A stretch of 23,535 bases of DNA from an uncultured Prevotella sp. (lineage in GTDB: Bacteria > Bacteroidota > Bacteroidia > Bacteroidales > Bacteroidaceae): NCBI GenBank assembly GCA_937898715.1, contig CALEKA010000049.1:1-23535 (forward strand). Reading direction: 5' to 3'. Shown piece by piece: positions 1 to 7,928 of the stretch (positions are counted from its first letter, which is position 1; every line of letters starts with the position of its first letter). Made by a program: the position numbers and the translations under genes. The notes below the pieces were generated by a model, which was not told the DNA's origin, did not search any database, and worked only from the letters and a program-made list of their open reading frames with translations.

Positions 1-50
1 ATACCCAGGGCGATGCCCTGGGCTATGAATATCATTGGGCTTTCAGCCCG
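1..50. repeat. cluster of two short palindromes
   Basis: Two perfect inverted repeats sit side by side at the window edge: CCCAGGGC (4-11) with GCCCTGGG (15-22) around a 3-nt loop, and GGGCT (37-41) with AGCCC (45-49) around another 3-nt loop. No gene overlaps them in this window. This looks like a REP-like interspersed palindromic unit, or the end of a longer element cut off by the window. It could also terminate the minus-strand yraN transcript, which ends about 100 nt away, but no clear T-run follows. Confidence 0.4.
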
Positions 51-74
51 CCCATACTAAATCCGAAACTTGAA

Positions 75-133
75 TTACTTATTACTTGATATGAGCAAGA
101 ATGTATTACTTATTACTTGTTACTTATTACTTG
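75..133. repeat. 14-bp direct repeats spanning the yraN stop codon
   Basis: TTACTTATTACTTG occurs three times, at 75-88, 106-119 and 120-133. The last two are in direct tandem; the first is separated by 17 nt. On the minus strand the unit reads CAAGTAATAAGTAA, and the yraN stop codon TAA (120-122) lies at the end of the first unit met by the ribosome. The unit itself is made of shorter AAGTAAT-like pieces. Confidence 0.75.
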
Positions 134-506
134 AATATAGCACCTTTTCTTCACTATAAGCATGGCACAGATGCGTGATTTGGAATGGCGGGGCGGTGCC
201 TACCACGGTGATAATGTCGTAGCTATAGGGTTGGTCGGTCAGATGGTGATAGGCCAAGTAAGCACGGGCAGCGGCTATGAGGTTGCGCTTCTTATGCATG
301 GTGACAGCTTCGGCTGCTGAAGCAAAGGTCTCGTTGCTACGCGTCTTTACTTCTACAAAGACTATCTCGCCATGCCACTCTGCTACAATATCGATCTCAA
401 GATGCCCCGAGCGCCAGTTGTGATCGTGCAGCGTATAACCCTTGTGCATGAGATAAAGCATAGCTTGTCGCTCACCCTCCTGCCCTAACAGATTGTGATC
501 AGCCAT
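120..506 (-). CDS. yraN: YraN/UPF0102 family endonuclease-like protein
   Basis: 128 residues, the usual size for the UPF0102 (YraN) family, which has a restriction-endonuclease-like (Holliday-junction resolvase-type) fold. No biochemical role is established that I can state with confidence. The nuclease-like core is visible: GHLEIDIVAE at 34-43 supplies E37 and D39, and FVEVKTR at 50-56 supplies E52 and K54, the E-x-D...E-x-K pattern of PD-(D/E)XK enzymes. The N-terminal GQEGERQAMLYLMHKGY helix is also typical. The gene starts 46 nt after the tadA stop on the same strand, so the two are probably co-transcribed. The last codons and stop lie inside a 14-bp direct repeat, so the extreme C-terminus (YSSNK) may differ between strains. 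Confidence 0.88.
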   Translation of the reverse strand: MADHNLLGQEGERQAMLYLMHKGYTLHDHNWRSGHLEIDIVAEWHGEIVFVEVKTRSNETFASAAEAVTMHKKRNLIAAARAYLAYHHLTDQPYSYDIITVVGTAPPFQITHLCHAYSEEKVLYSSNK

Positions 507-552
507 AGATATAGGTATGCTAATTATTAATACGCACTATTCTGATTGGATA

Positions 553-984
553 TCAGCGCTTACGCTTAAAGAATTCTTTCATCAGTTGGGCACACTCTTC
601 CTCGAGCACGCCACTCGTGACCTGCGTCTTGGGATGAAGTGCATGGGGTGCATATACACTGAAGCCGCGCTTGGGGTCGGCTGCGCCATAGACGAGACGA
701 CCCAGTTGCGACCAACCGATAGCACCCGCACACATCACGCATGGTTCTACCGTGACATAGAGCGTACACACATCAAGATATTTGCCACCCAAAGAATTGG
801 CGGCAGCGGTAATAGCCTGCATCTCTGCATGGGCTGTTACGTCGTTGAGGGTCTCAGTAAGGTTGTGGCCGCGGGCTATGATTCGATCGTTACACACGAC
901 TACGGCGCCTACAGGCACCTCGTCGCGATCGTAAGCCATACGGGCTTGGTCCAGAGCCTTGCGCATATAGTCTTGGTCTGTCAT
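553..984 (-). CDS. tadA: tRNA-specific adenosine deaminase (wobble A34 to inosine)
   Basis: 143 residues, a typical full-length TadA. This zinc enzyme deaminates adenosine 34 of tRNA-Arg(ACG) to inosine in the cytoplasm. The CDA-fold zinc site is complete: HAE at 52-54 (H52 zinc ligand, E54 proton shuttle) and PCVMC at 81-85 (C82 and C85 ligands). The N-terminal stretch DEVPVGAVVV (21-30) and GKYLDVCTLYVTVEPC also fit TadA better than cytosine or guanine deaminases, although guanine deaminase is the closest alternative. The start is the only good ATG before the conserved MRKALDQARMAYDRDEVPVGA region. It lies downstream of tex (113-nt gap, same strand) and upstream of yraN. I see no clear TAnnTTTG box in that gap. 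Confidence 0.92.
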   Translation of the reverse strand: MTDQDYMRKALDQARMAYDRDEVPVGAVVVCNDRIIARGHNLTETLNDVTAHAEMQAITAAANSLGGKYLDVCTLYVTVEPCVMCAGAIGWSQLGRLVYGAADPKRGFSVYAPHALHPKTQVTSGVLEEECAQLMKEFFKRKR

Positions 985-990
985 AAGAGG

Positions 991-1031
991 GAGTTTGGGA
1001 GTTGAATAAGTTTAATGAGTTTAGGAGTTTA
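991..1031. repeat. degenerate GAGTTT repeats in the tex-tadA gap
   Basis: GAGTTT or a one-base variant recurs at 991, 999, 1009, 1018 and 1026, spaced 8-10 bp. On the minus (tadA) strand this is a run of AAACTC words ending a few bases before the tadA ATG, so it would form the mRNA leader just ahead of the start codon. There are no spacers and no protein reading. Confidence 0.55.
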
Positions 1032-1097
1032 GAAAAATGCTTAGCATGGCATTACGTACTATATTAGCAGCCCAACTACAAACTTCTTATCCGGACT

Positions 1098-3218
1098 CTA
1101 TCCGTTAATCAGTTTCAGCGCCACGCGTCCACGCTCCTCGTCGATATCGATCACCTTAACCATGACTTGCTGCTGAATGTGTACCACCTCGGCAGGGTCT
1201 TTCACATAATGGTCTGCCATTTGCGAGATGTGGATCAGGCCTTTCACCTTAATGCCCATATCTACGAAACATCCAAACTTGGTAATATTGGACACTACAC
1301 CGGGCACTTCCATGCCTATGCGAAGATCGTCGAGCGAATGAAGGTTGTCAGCAAAGCTGAACACCTTGGCAGTGCCGCGCGGATCGCGACCTGGCTTAGC
1401 AAGTTCCTGCATGATATCGGTGAGCGTGGGCATACCTACTTCGTCGCTTACGTAGCGATTGAGATCGATGCCCGCACGCAGCTGGGGAGAGGCTATAAGC
1501 GTGCTCACATCGCAACCAGCATCGCGCGCCATACGCTCTACGAGTGTATAGCGTTCGGGATGCACAGCCGTATTGTCGAGCGGATTGGAGGCATCGGGTA
1601 TGCGGAGGAAACCTGCACACTGCTCGTAAGCTTTACTTCCGAGCCGAGGCACCTTGAGAAGTTCTTTTCGAGAATGAAAGGCTCCATGCTCTGCACGATA
1701 GTCTACGATGTTTTGCGCCAATGCCGGACCAAGTCCAGAGACGTAGGTGAGCAGATGCTTCGAGGCTGTATTGAGATTGACGCCTACGGTATTGACGCAA
1801 CTCTCCACGGTGAGGTCGAGCGACTTCTTGAGTTCCGACTGGTCTACGTCATGCTGATACTGACCTACGCCGATCGACTTAGGATCAATCTTGACCAACT
1901 CTGCTAAGGGATCGGCCAGACGACGGGCTATGCTCACGGCTCCTCGCACGGTGACATCGTAGTCGGGGAATTCCTCGCGTGCCAACTTGGAAGCGGAATA
2001 GACGGAAGCTCCGTCTTCGCTCACAAGAAACACGTCGACATCCTTCAGATGCAGGCTTTTGACCAGATCCTCGGTTTCGCGGCCTGCCGTACCATTGCCT
2101 ATGGCGATGGCTTCCACCTTATACTGCTCTACGAGTGTAGCAAGTTTGAAGCCCGACCGAGCATACTGATTCTGAGGTTGATGGGGGAAGATGGTCTCGT
2201 TGTGAAGAAGATTGCCCTGAGCATCTAAACATACCACCTTGCAGCCTGTACGGAAGCCTGGGTCGATGCCCATGATGCGCTTCTGCCCCAAGGGTGGGGC
2301 GAGAAGTAGTTGCTTGAGATTGCTTGCAAACACGTGAATGGCTTCTTCATCGGCTTTGTGCTTGCTCTGTCCGGAAAATTCGGTCTCAATGCTTGGACGA
2401 AGCAGGCGCTTGTAGGCATCGGCAATAGCTGTCTGAAGTTGCGTGGCAGCAGGCGAGCCAGCCTTGACGAACGGACGTTCGATACGTGAGATGCAATCGG
2501 CATCGTCGGACGGCGAGATGCTCACGCGCAAGAAGCCCTCACTCTCGCCTCGACGCATGGCCAAGAGGCGATGGGAAGTGCAGCGACGAAGGGGTTCGCT
2601 CCAGTCGAAATAATCGCGAAATTTGCCTGCCTCAGCCTCATGTCCCTTGACCACCTTAGAACGAATCATGGCGGTGCACTCAAACGAGCGGCGTACGGTC
2701 TGACGGGTACGTTCGTCTTCGTTTACGCGTTCGGCTATGATATCGCGTGCTCCTTGCAGGGCTTCGTCTACATCTTTTACCTCGCCTTTCACAAAGAAGC
2801 GAGCAGCTTCCTCCGGACGATTATAGGGTTTGGTGAGAAGAAGTTCTGCCAAGGGCTCAAGTCCTTTCTTGCGCGCAGCTTCTGCCTTGGTCTTACGTTT
2901 GGGCTTGAAGGGAAGGTAGAGGTCTTCTAACTGGGTGGCGTCCCAACATTCGCTTATGCGCTGGCGCAAGGGATCGGTAAGTCTTCCCTGTTCTTCTATG
3001 GTCTGAAGGATGTATTCACGACGGTGCACGAGTTCTTCGAGTCGGTCGTTTTGCTCCTTGATCTGCGCCACTTGCACTTCGTTAAGCCCACCCGTTGCTT
3101 CCTTTCGATAACGGCTGATGAAGGGAATGGTGGCTCCAGCTGTCAGGAGATTGATAGTGCTTTCTACTTGGCGAGTGCGCAGGCTTAATTGCTTGGCTAT
3201 GATTTCTGCTATGGTCAT
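1098..3218 (-). CDS. tex: Tex family transcription accessory / RNA-binding protein
   Basis: 706 residues, close to Bacteroidetes Tex proteins (the Escherichia coli form is about 770). Tex is a cytoplasmic nucleic-acid-binding protein homologous to eukaryotic Spt6 and linked to transcription and ribosome function. Domains in order: Tex N-terminal helical region (about 1-190, with PFISRYRKEATGGL at 32-45), a YqgF/RNase H-like fold beginning RIMGIDPGFRTGCK (314-327), helix-hairpin-helix region (about 475-560, with YVSGLGPALAQNIV and KVPRLGSKAYEQCAGFLRI), and a C-terminal S1 RNA-binding domain (about 634-703, with GVVSNITKFGCFVDMGIKVK). The start ATG is the natural N-terminus of the family. A TACCTTTA box lies about 110 nt upstream, divergent from the lysO promoter. 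Confidence 0.96.
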   Translation of the reverse strand: MTIAEIIAKQLSLRTRQVESTINLLTAGATIPFISRYRKEATGGLNEVQVAQIKEQNDRLEELVHRREYILQTIEEQGRLTDPLRQRISECWDATQLEDLYLPFKPKRKTKAEAARKKGLEPLAELLLTKPYNRPEEAARFFVKGEVKDVDEALQGARDIIAERVNEDERTRQTVRRSFECTAMIRSKVVKGHEAEAGKFRDYFDWSEPLRRCTSHRLLAMRRGESEGFLRVSISPSDDADCISRIERPFVKAGSPAATQLQTAIADAYKRLLRPSIETEFSGQSKHKADEEAIHVFASNLKQLLLAPPLGQKRIMGIDPGFRTGCKVVCLDAQGNLLHNETIFPHQPQNQYARSGFKLATLVEQYKVEAIAIGNGTAGRETEDLVKSLHLKDVDVFLVSEDGASVYSASKLAREEFPDYDVTVRGAVSIARRLADPLAELVKIDPKSIGVGQYQHDVDQSELKKSLDLTVESCVNTVGVNLNTASKHLLTYVSGLGPALAQNIVDYRAEHGAFHSRKELLKVPRLGSKAYEQCAGFLRIPDASNPLDNTAVHPERYTLVERMARDAGCDVSTLIASPQLRAGIDLNRYVSDEVGMPTLTDIMQELAKPGRDPRGTAKVFSFADNLHSLDDLRIGMEVPGVVSNITKFGCFVDMGIKVKGLIHISQMADHYVKDPAEVVHIQQQVMVKVIDIDEERGRVALKLING

Positions 3219-3325
3219 AGGACAGTCTGTTTTGATAGCCTCTCTATGCAGAAGAATAGGAATTCACACTGTATCGACATTCCGTTGCATCTGAGGCATT
3301 AGGTTGGTAGTAAGGTTATGGAGCG

Positions 3326-3333
3326 TAAAGGTA
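3326..3333 (-). promoter_or_regulatory. probable -7 box of the tex promoter
   Basis: On the minus strand the sequence reads TACCTTTA, one base off the Bacteroidetes TAnnTTTG element. It lies 107 nt upstream of the tex ATG and faces away from the lysO promoter in the same gap. No convincing -33 TTTG was found at the expected distance, so this is a motif match only. Confidence 0.4.
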
Positions 3334-3419
3334 CAATAAGATGAGCAGATTAGCACGCTTTGGACGAATGTTTTTCCGATTTTCGGCACTTTAGCACCCT
3401 CTGAGCGCTTTTATATTGC

Positions 3420-3427
3420 TACCTTTG
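3420..3427 (+). promoter_or_regulatory. -7 box of the lysO promoter
   Basis: TACCTTTG, followed by C, is a full match to the Bacteroidetes TAnnTTTG element. It lies 81 nt before the lysO ATG, giving a leader of about 75 nt. A leader that short leaves no room for a full lysine riboswitch, and I see no such fold. Confidence 0.6.
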
Positions 3428-3508
3428 CACTCCCAATCTATAAAGAATCATACTACTTCTGGGCCGTTGCTGCACGCTCGGCTCTGAAGGATAACGCGTT
3501 TAAGAACA

Positions 3509-3793
3509 ATGTTTTCAGTAATAATGGTGGCCCTTTGCGGTGTGGTGGCAGGATTCGGACTCCGGCGCTGGAAGGGCTTACGTCACGTAAATTTCACGAT
3601 TACGCTGACTATCTGCTTCATGCTATTTGTCCTTGGACTTTCGGTGGGCGAGAATCGTCTCATCGTGGACAATCTTTGGACGTATGGCGGTCAGGCTCTA
3701 ATGATTTGCATTGCTGCCATGACGGGAAGTGCATTAGGCGGCTGGCTGATATGGCATTTCGTCATTGGTAAAGAGAAGGAGGAAAAGGCATGA
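3509..3793 (+). CDS. lysO: LysO-type lysine exporter, N-terminal part (split gene)
   Basis: 94 residues with about three membrane segments (roughly 1-18, 28-46 and 62-84), corresponding to the N-terminal third of the single-chain LysO (DUF340) protein of enterobacteria, an inner-membrane L-lysine exporter. The segment FMLFVLGLSVGENR resembles LMFQVGLSVGCSD in the next gene, a sign of internal duplication in the transporter. The C-terminus is charged (GKEKEEKA). The TGA stop overlaps the start of the following ORF in an ATGA tetranucleotide at 3790-3793, so the two parts are very probably translationally coupled and form one transporter. I believe this two-gene arrangement is common in Bacteroidales, so it need not be a frameshift. 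Substrate assignment is by family only. Confidence 0.82.
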   Translation: MFSVIMVALCGVVAGFGLRRWKGLRHVNFTITLTICFMLFVLGLSVGENRLIVDNLWTYGGQALMICIAAMTGSALGGWLIWHFVIGKEKEEKA

Positions 3794-4410
3794 TGCAGAG
3801 CATCGTTGTATTGCTGATGTTTGTGGTGGGATGTGTCTTGGGCCATGTGTGTGGCATCAACTGGCAACTCCACAATCTTTCACTCTATATATTATATGCG
3901 CTGATGTTCCAAGTGGGACTGAGCGTGGGCTGCAGCGACAACTTTAAAGCGATCTTGAAGAATTTCCGTCCGAAGATGTTGCTTCTCCCGCTGACCACTA
4001 TCACGGGCACAGTACTGTTTTCAGCATTAGTAAGTTTGGCTCTGACCCATTGGAGCGTGTTCGACTGCATGGCTGTGGGGAGCGGCATGGGCTACTATTC
4101 ACTCTCGTCGATATTGGTCACACAGCTCAAACTGCCTTCACTGGGCGAACAATTGGCGGCAGAGCTGGGCACGATTGCTTTGCTCAGCAACGTGTTTAGA
4201 GAACTTATTGCCCTGGTCTGTGCTCCGCTCATTCGCAAGCTACTCGGACCCTTAGCGCCTATTACAGCAGCGGGGGTCACTTCGGTAGACGTTTGCTTGC
4301 CTGCCATTGGCCGTGTTTCGGGCAAAGAGATGATTCCCGTGGCACTTTTCCACGGAATGTTGCTCGATATGAGCGTGCCTTTACTCATACCATTAGTGTG
4401 TGAGTTCTGA
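3790..4410 (+). CDS. lysO: LysO-type lysine exporter, C-terminal part (split gene)
   Basis: 206 residues, highly hydrophobic, covering the conserved C-terminal two-thirds of LysO. The family motif is clear: GSGMGYYSLSSILVTQ (98-113) matches the G-x-G-W/Y-YSLS region, followed by a LGTIALLSNVFRELIAL helix (126-142) and GVTSVDVCLP (162-171), the GATSMDFTLP-like segment. Translation starts at 3790, or at the adjacent ATG at 3793; both overlap the stop of the upstream half. Together the halves total 300 residues, the length of the single-chain exporter. Its product should pump lysine, and toxic analogues, out across the inner membrane. The transcript ends at the hairpin 60 nt downstream. Confidence 0.87.
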   Translation: MMQSIVVLLMFVVGCVLGHVCGINWQLHNLSLYILYALMFQVGLSVGCSDNFKAILKNFRPKMLLLPLTTITGTVLFSALVSLALTHWSVFDCMAVGSGMGYYSLSSILVTQLKLPSLGEQLAAELGTIALLSNVFRELIALVCAPLIRKLLGPLAPITAAGVTSVDVCLPAIGRVSGKEMIPVALFHGMLLDMSVPLLIPLVCEF

Positions 4411-4468
4411 GGAGAGCATAGAGCGTTTTCTACCATTGGCACGCGCACTGATGGAACTATATTAGCGC

Positions 4469-4504
4469 AAAGAGGCGGTCTGCATAATGACAGACCGCCT
4501 CTTT
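4469..4504. terminator. bidirectional terminator between lysO and aspC
   Basis: A perfect 14-bp inverted repeat, AAAGAGGCGGTCTG (4469-4482) and CAGACCGCCTCTTT (4491-4504), surrounds an 8-nt loop. The A- and T-rich outer ends mean it can act on both strands. It lies 58 nt after the lysO stop and 28 nt after the convergent aspC stop, so it fits as the shared terminator. Confidence 0.9.
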
Positions 4505-4532
4505 GTATTCATTTGAAAGCTTATACAGAGCG

Positions 4533-5720
4533 TTACTTCAACTTGCTCACGGCTTCCTTAATACGGCGAAGGGCTTCAACGATGTTTTCATCGCTTGTAG
4601 CGTAGCTCATACGGAAGCATTCGGGAGAACCGAAAGCTGCACCACCGACTGTGGCTACGTGGCCTACTTCGAGCAAGTAGATGGCAAAGTCCATAGAGTC
4701 TTTGATAACGCGTTCTCCGTCGGTCTTGCCGAAGTAATAGCTACACTTGGGGAATAGATAGAAAGCTCCATGGGGATCGTTTACCTCAAAACCGGGAACT
4801 TCCTTGGCGAGACGTACGATGAGCTCCTTACGACGCTGGAAGGCTTGACGCATGGTCTCCACGCAATCCTGAGGACCTGCAAAGGCTTCTGTGGCAGCCA
4901 TCTGGCTTACAGAGCAAGGACCACTGGTATACTGACCCTGGAGCTTACTGCAAGCCTTAGCAATCTCAAGCGGAGCAGCTACGAAGCCTATACGCCAACC
5001 TGTCATGGCATAAGCCTTAGATACACCATTGATTACAACGGTACGTTCCTTCATACCCTCGCAACGAGCGATAGAGGCGTGATGACCTACGTAGTTGATG
5101 TGTTCATAGATTTCATCGCTGATCACGTAGATGCCCTCGTGCTTGCGAAGCACTTCTGCAAGTGCTTCAAGTTCGTCCTGGCTATATACAGAGCCTGTAG
5201 GGTTGCTGGGAGAGCAGAGGATGATGGCACGAGTCCTGGGAGTGATGGCAGCCTCGAGCTGAGCAGGAGTGATCTTGAAGTCTTGCTCTATCTTGGCTTC
5301 GACAAAAACGGGTTTACCATCGGCCATAAGCACCATCTGCGGGTAGCTTACCCAGTAGGGAGCGGGAATAATTACTTCTTCGCCCGGCGACACGAGCGCC
5401 ATCACAGCATTGCACACGCACTGCTTGGCACCATTGGAACATACGATTTGGTCGGGAGTATAGTCTAAGCCGTTCTCGTTTTTGAGCTTGGCTACGATGG
5501 CTTTACGCAGTGCAGGATAACCTGCCACGGGAGAGTAACGAGAGTAATTCTCATCGATAGCCTTCTTGGCAGCTTCCTTGATGTGGTCGGGAGTGTTGAA
5601 ATCGGGTTCTCCTACCGACAGATTGATGATGTCAATGCCCTGTGCCTTGAGTTCTGCGCTCTTTTGCGACATGGCGAGAGTGGCCGAAGGGGCCAAGCGG
5701 TTTACGAGTGATGAAAGCAT
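4533..5720 (-). CDS. aspC: class I/II aminotransferase, aspartate aminotransferase type
   Basis: 395 residues, the usual length of the Thermus-type (class Ib) aspartate aminotransferase, a cytoplasmic PLP enzyme that interconverts aspartate plus 2-oxoglutarate and oxaloacetate plus glutamate. Visible active-site elements: NLSVGEPDFNTP (33-44), SNGAKQ (95-100) for phosphate binding, SPSNPTG (170-176) with N173, D202 and Y205 in SDEIYEH, the PLP lysine K235 in NGVSKAYAMTGWRIGF, and substrate-carboxylate R370 in CFRMSYATS. It is a single gene on the minus strand, convergent with lysO and sharing its terminator. Some relatives accept prephenate or aromatic amino acids, so the exact substrate is not settled by sequence alone. 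Confidence 0.92.
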   Translation of the reverse strand: MLSSLVNRLAPSATLAMSQKSAELKAQGIDIINLSVGEPDFNTPDHIKEAAKKAIDENYSRYSPVAGYPALRKAIVAKLKNENGLDYTPDQIVCSNGAKQCVCNAVMALVSPGEEVIIPAPYWVSYPQMVLMADGKPVFVEAKIEQDFKITPAQLEAAITPRTRAIILCSPSNPTGSVYSQDELEALAEVLRKHEGIYVISDEIYEHINYVGHHASIARCEGMKERTVVINGVSKAYAMTGWRIGFVAAPLEIAKACSKLQGQYTSGPCSVSQMAATEAFAGPQDCVETMRQAFQRRKELIVRLAKEVPGFEVNDPHGAFYLFPKCSYYFGKTDGERVIKDSMDFAIYLLEVGHVATVGGAAFGSPECFRMSYATSDENIVEALRRIKEAVSKLK

Positions 5721-5812
5721 TTTATTTGAATGTTTAGTGTGTTGCTATGGGAATGTTTGAGCACCATTAGTGTGCTGGCATTTCTCTGATAGCTGTTTGG
5801 AGAGTTATGCAA

Positions 5813-5846
5813 GATGCCCCTCACACTGCTGGAGCGGAGAGGCATC
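5813..5846 (-). terminator. possible terminator after the Bax inhibitor-1 gene
   Basis: GATGCCCCTC (5813-5822) pairs with GAGAGGCATC (5837-5846) with one mismatch across a 14-nt loop. It is 16 nt beyond the stop of the minus-strand gene. On that strand it is followed by a weak T-stretch (TTGC), so termination may be modest. Confidence 0.5.
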
Positions 5847-5862
5847 AAAATGTGAACGTGCC

Positions 5863-6591
5863 TCAGTTTCTGCTATTGCCGAAGAAGCGAAGCAGATAGA
5901 GGAACAAATTGATAAAATCAAGATAGAGAGAAAGACTGCACAGCAGAGCTATCTTGAGCATGTTGGTCTGACCCATGCCTTCGCTTCGCTGCAGAATGTC
6001 TTTCATCTTCTGCGTATCGTATGCTGTCAAACCACAGAAGATAAACACGCCAACGTAGGATACTGCCCAAGAAAGCGTACTGCTGGCAACAAACATATTG
6101 ACGACAGAAGCAATGATTAAGCCGAAAAGACCCATTATCAAGAAGCGACCCACACCAGAGAGATCGCGCTTAATGAATAGGCCCAAGAGGCTCATTGCAC
6201 CAAACGTGCCTGCCGTAACGAAGAAGGTCGTTGCGATGCTCTCCATGGTATAAGCCAAGAAGATGAACGAGAGCGTAACACCATTAAGTATGGAGTATGC
6301 TCCAAACATGAGACCCGCTACGGGGAAAGACAAACGATTGATATTAGCCGAAAGAATCCATACCAACGCCAATTCACCGATAATCAGTCCCCAAAATACG
6401 GCTTGATTACTTGCAATACTAAACAACAATTGCTCATTGCCTGCTACATAATAAGCAGTGAGGCCTGTTATGGCAAGCGCCAAAGTCATCCAAAGATAGA
6501 CTTTCGACATCAGCGCGGGAAAAGCACTACTTCTCTCACGAATGGTAGCTTCCGGCTCATTAGGAGTGTAGCTGTACATGTTGTAGTCCAT
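5863..6591 (-). CDS. Bax inhibitor-1 / YccA-YbhL family membrane protein
   Basis: 242 residues with about seven membrane helices following a short cytoplasmic N-terminus (MDYNMYSYTPNEPEATIRER). The BI-1 family pattern is present: SKVYLWMTLALAITGLTAYY near the first helix, a region with SILNGVTLSFIFLAY (the G-x-S-L-S-F/FI signature), and TAYDTQKMKDI near the C-terminus, where the conserved aspartate of the proposed pH-sensing pair lies. Bacterial members are inner-membrane proteins. Structures suggest a pH-dependent calcium leak; YccA of E. coli modulates FtsH. Which applies here is unknown. It appears to be a single-gene transcript, with a TAAGTTTG box about 40 nt upstream of the ATG and a hairpin downstream. 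Confidence 0.93.
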   Translation of the reverse strand: MDYNMYSYTPNEPEATIRERSSAFPALMSKVYLWMTLALAITGLTAYYVAGNEQLLFSIASNQAVFWGLIIGELALVWILSANINRLSFPVAGLMFGAYSILNGVTLSFIFLAYTMESIATTFFVTAGTFGAMSLLGLFIKRDLSGVGRFLIMGLFGLIIASVVNMFVASSTLSWAVSYVGVFIFCGLTAYDTQKMKDILQRSEGMGQTNMLKIALLCSLSLYLDFINLFLYLLRFFGNSRN

Positions 6592-6628
6592 AATGATAAA
6601 TTTATGATAGGTTAGAATTATTGCATTT

Positions 6629-6636
6629 CAAACTTA
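6629..6636 (-). promoter_or_regulatory. -7 box for the Bax inhibitor-1 gene
   Basis: The minus strand reads TAAGTTTG, a full TAnnTTTG match, 37 nt upstream of the ATG, predicting a leader of about 30 nt. No clear -33 element was seen. Confidence 0.55.
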
Positions 6637-6655
6637 GACAGAGTGAGAAACTTAT

Positions 6656-6684
6656 GCGTTACTTCTTGCTACGCGTAACTTCTT
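6656..6684. repeat. two-copy 12-bp direct repeat after ribBA
   Basis: GCGTTACTTCTT (6656-6667) and GCGTAACTTCTT (6673-6684) differ at one base and are 17 bp apart. They begin 10 bp beyond the ribBA stop. The copies read AAGAAGTTACGC-like on the ribBA strand. This is minor, but has the same style as the other intergenic repeats here. Confidence 0.4.
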
Positions 6685-6693
6685 ACGATATGC

Positions 6694-7902
6694 TTAGAAG
6701 TGAAGAGTATGTCCCATACGTTCTTTCTTGGTCTCGAGATAACGCTTGTTGTACTTATTAGGAGTGATCTCGATAGGCACGTTCTCCGTTATTTCAAGGC
6801 CATAAGCTTCAAGGCCTACGCGCTTCACAGGATTATTGGTAAGAAGGCGTATCTTTCTCACGCCAAGCATTCCAAGGATTTGTGCACCTACACCATAGTC
6901 GCGTTCATCGGGATCGTAGCCCAGATGAATATTAGCATCTACCGTATCGTAGCCTTCTTCCTGCAATTTGTAAGCGGCAATTTTTGCCATCAGACCGATG
7001 CCACGACCCTCCTGGTTGAGATAGAGCACTACGCCTTTGCCTTCCTTTTCAATCATGCGCATGGCCTTGTGAAGCTGTTCACCACAATCACAACGTTCAG
7101 AACCAAAGATATCGCCCGTCATGCAGGATGAATGTACACGCACTAACACGGGTTCATCTTCCTTCCATTCGCCCTTAATCAAAGCAATATGCTCCAAGCC
7201 ATTACTCTTTTGGCGGAACGGGATCAAATGAAAATGACCATATTCTGTGGGCATATCCACCTCTTCACCCTGCTCTACTAAGCACTCCGTCTTCAAGCGA
7301 TAGGCTATCAAATCCTTGATCGTAATGATGTGTAGCCCCTCACGCTGTGCAAACTCTTGGAGCTGCGGCATACGAGCCATTGTGCCATCGGGGTTAAGGA
7401 TTTCTATCAAGCAGGCTGCAGGATGCATTCCCGCTAAGCGAGCCATATCGATAGCTGCCTCGGTGTGGCCCGCACGAGCCAACACGCCACGATCTTGTGC
7501 ATAGAGCGGATTGATGTGACCAGGACGTCCAAAGCTCTCAGGGCGTGAATCGGGATCAGCCAAAGCACGGATCGTGGCAGCACGGTCATGACAACTCACA
7601 CCCGTTGTGCAACCTTCGAGCAAATCGACGGTGACGGTAAAGGGTGTTCCAAGCATGCTCGTGTTGGTCTGTACCTGATGCTCAAGCTGCAATTGGTTGC
7701 ATCGCTCTATTGTAATCGGAGCACAGAGCACACCACGGCCATTGCGGAGCATATAGTTGACATGCTCTGGAGTGACGAGTTCTGCTGCCATGATAAGGTC
7801 GCCTTCGTTCTCGCGATCTTCATCATCGACCACAATTACGAATTTACCTTCTCTAAAGTCTTGTATAGCCTCTTCTATTGAGGCGAGTTTGAATGAGCTC
7901 AT
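6694..7902 (-). CDS. ribBA: bifunctional DHBP synthase / GTP cyclohydrolase II
   Basis: 402 residues, a full fused RibBA. The N-terminal half (about 1-205) is 3,4-dihydroxy-2-butanone-4-phosphate synthase, with DDEDRENEGD (26-35), SCHDRAATIR (103-112), RPGHINPL (126-133) and HTEAAIDMARLAG (146-158). The C-terminal half (about 206-402) is GTP cyclohydrolase II, with the zinc cysteines C260, C271 and C273 in SSCMTGDIFGSERCDCGEQ and the GTP-binding QEGRGIGL (297-304). Together they make both precursors that enter riboflavin synthesis, from ribulose 5-phosphate and GTP. All key residues of both halves are present, so both activities are expected. It follows lptF on the same strand with 177 nt between, filled by a 21-bp repeat array. 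I see no FMN riboswitch and no TAnnTTTG box in that gap. Confidence 0.96.
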   Translation of the reverse strand: MSSFKLASIEEAIQDFREGKFVIVVDDEDRENEGDLIMAAELVTPEHVNYMLRNGRGVLCAPITIERCNQLQLEHQVQTNTSMLGTPFTVTVDLLEGCTTGVSCHDRAATIRALADPDSRPESFGRPGHINPLYAQDRGVLARAGHTEAAIDMARLAGMHPAACLIEILNPDGTMARMPQLQEFAQREGLHIITIKDLIAYRLKTECLVEQGEEVDMPTEYGHFHLIPFRQKSNGLEHIALIKGEWKEDEPVLVRVHSSCMTGDIFGSERCDCGEQLHKAMRMIEKEGKGVVLYLNQEGRGIGLMAKIAAYKLQEEGYDTVDANIHLGYDPDERDYGVGAQILGMLGVRKIRLLTNNPVKRVGLEAYGLEITENVPIEITPNKYNKRYLETKKERMGHTLHF

Positions 7903-7928
7903 TTATATATTCTTATTTGGATAAATAT

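Noticed and set aside
3428..3508. Lysine riboswitch in front of lysO
   Set aside because: The leader after the -7 box is about 75 nt, too short for the lysine aptamer, and no matching fold is seen.
3509..4410. lysO as a frameshifted pseudogene
   Set aside because: The two ORFs overlap by a clean ATGA, both are complete, and their sum equals the normal protein; a coupled split gene fits better.
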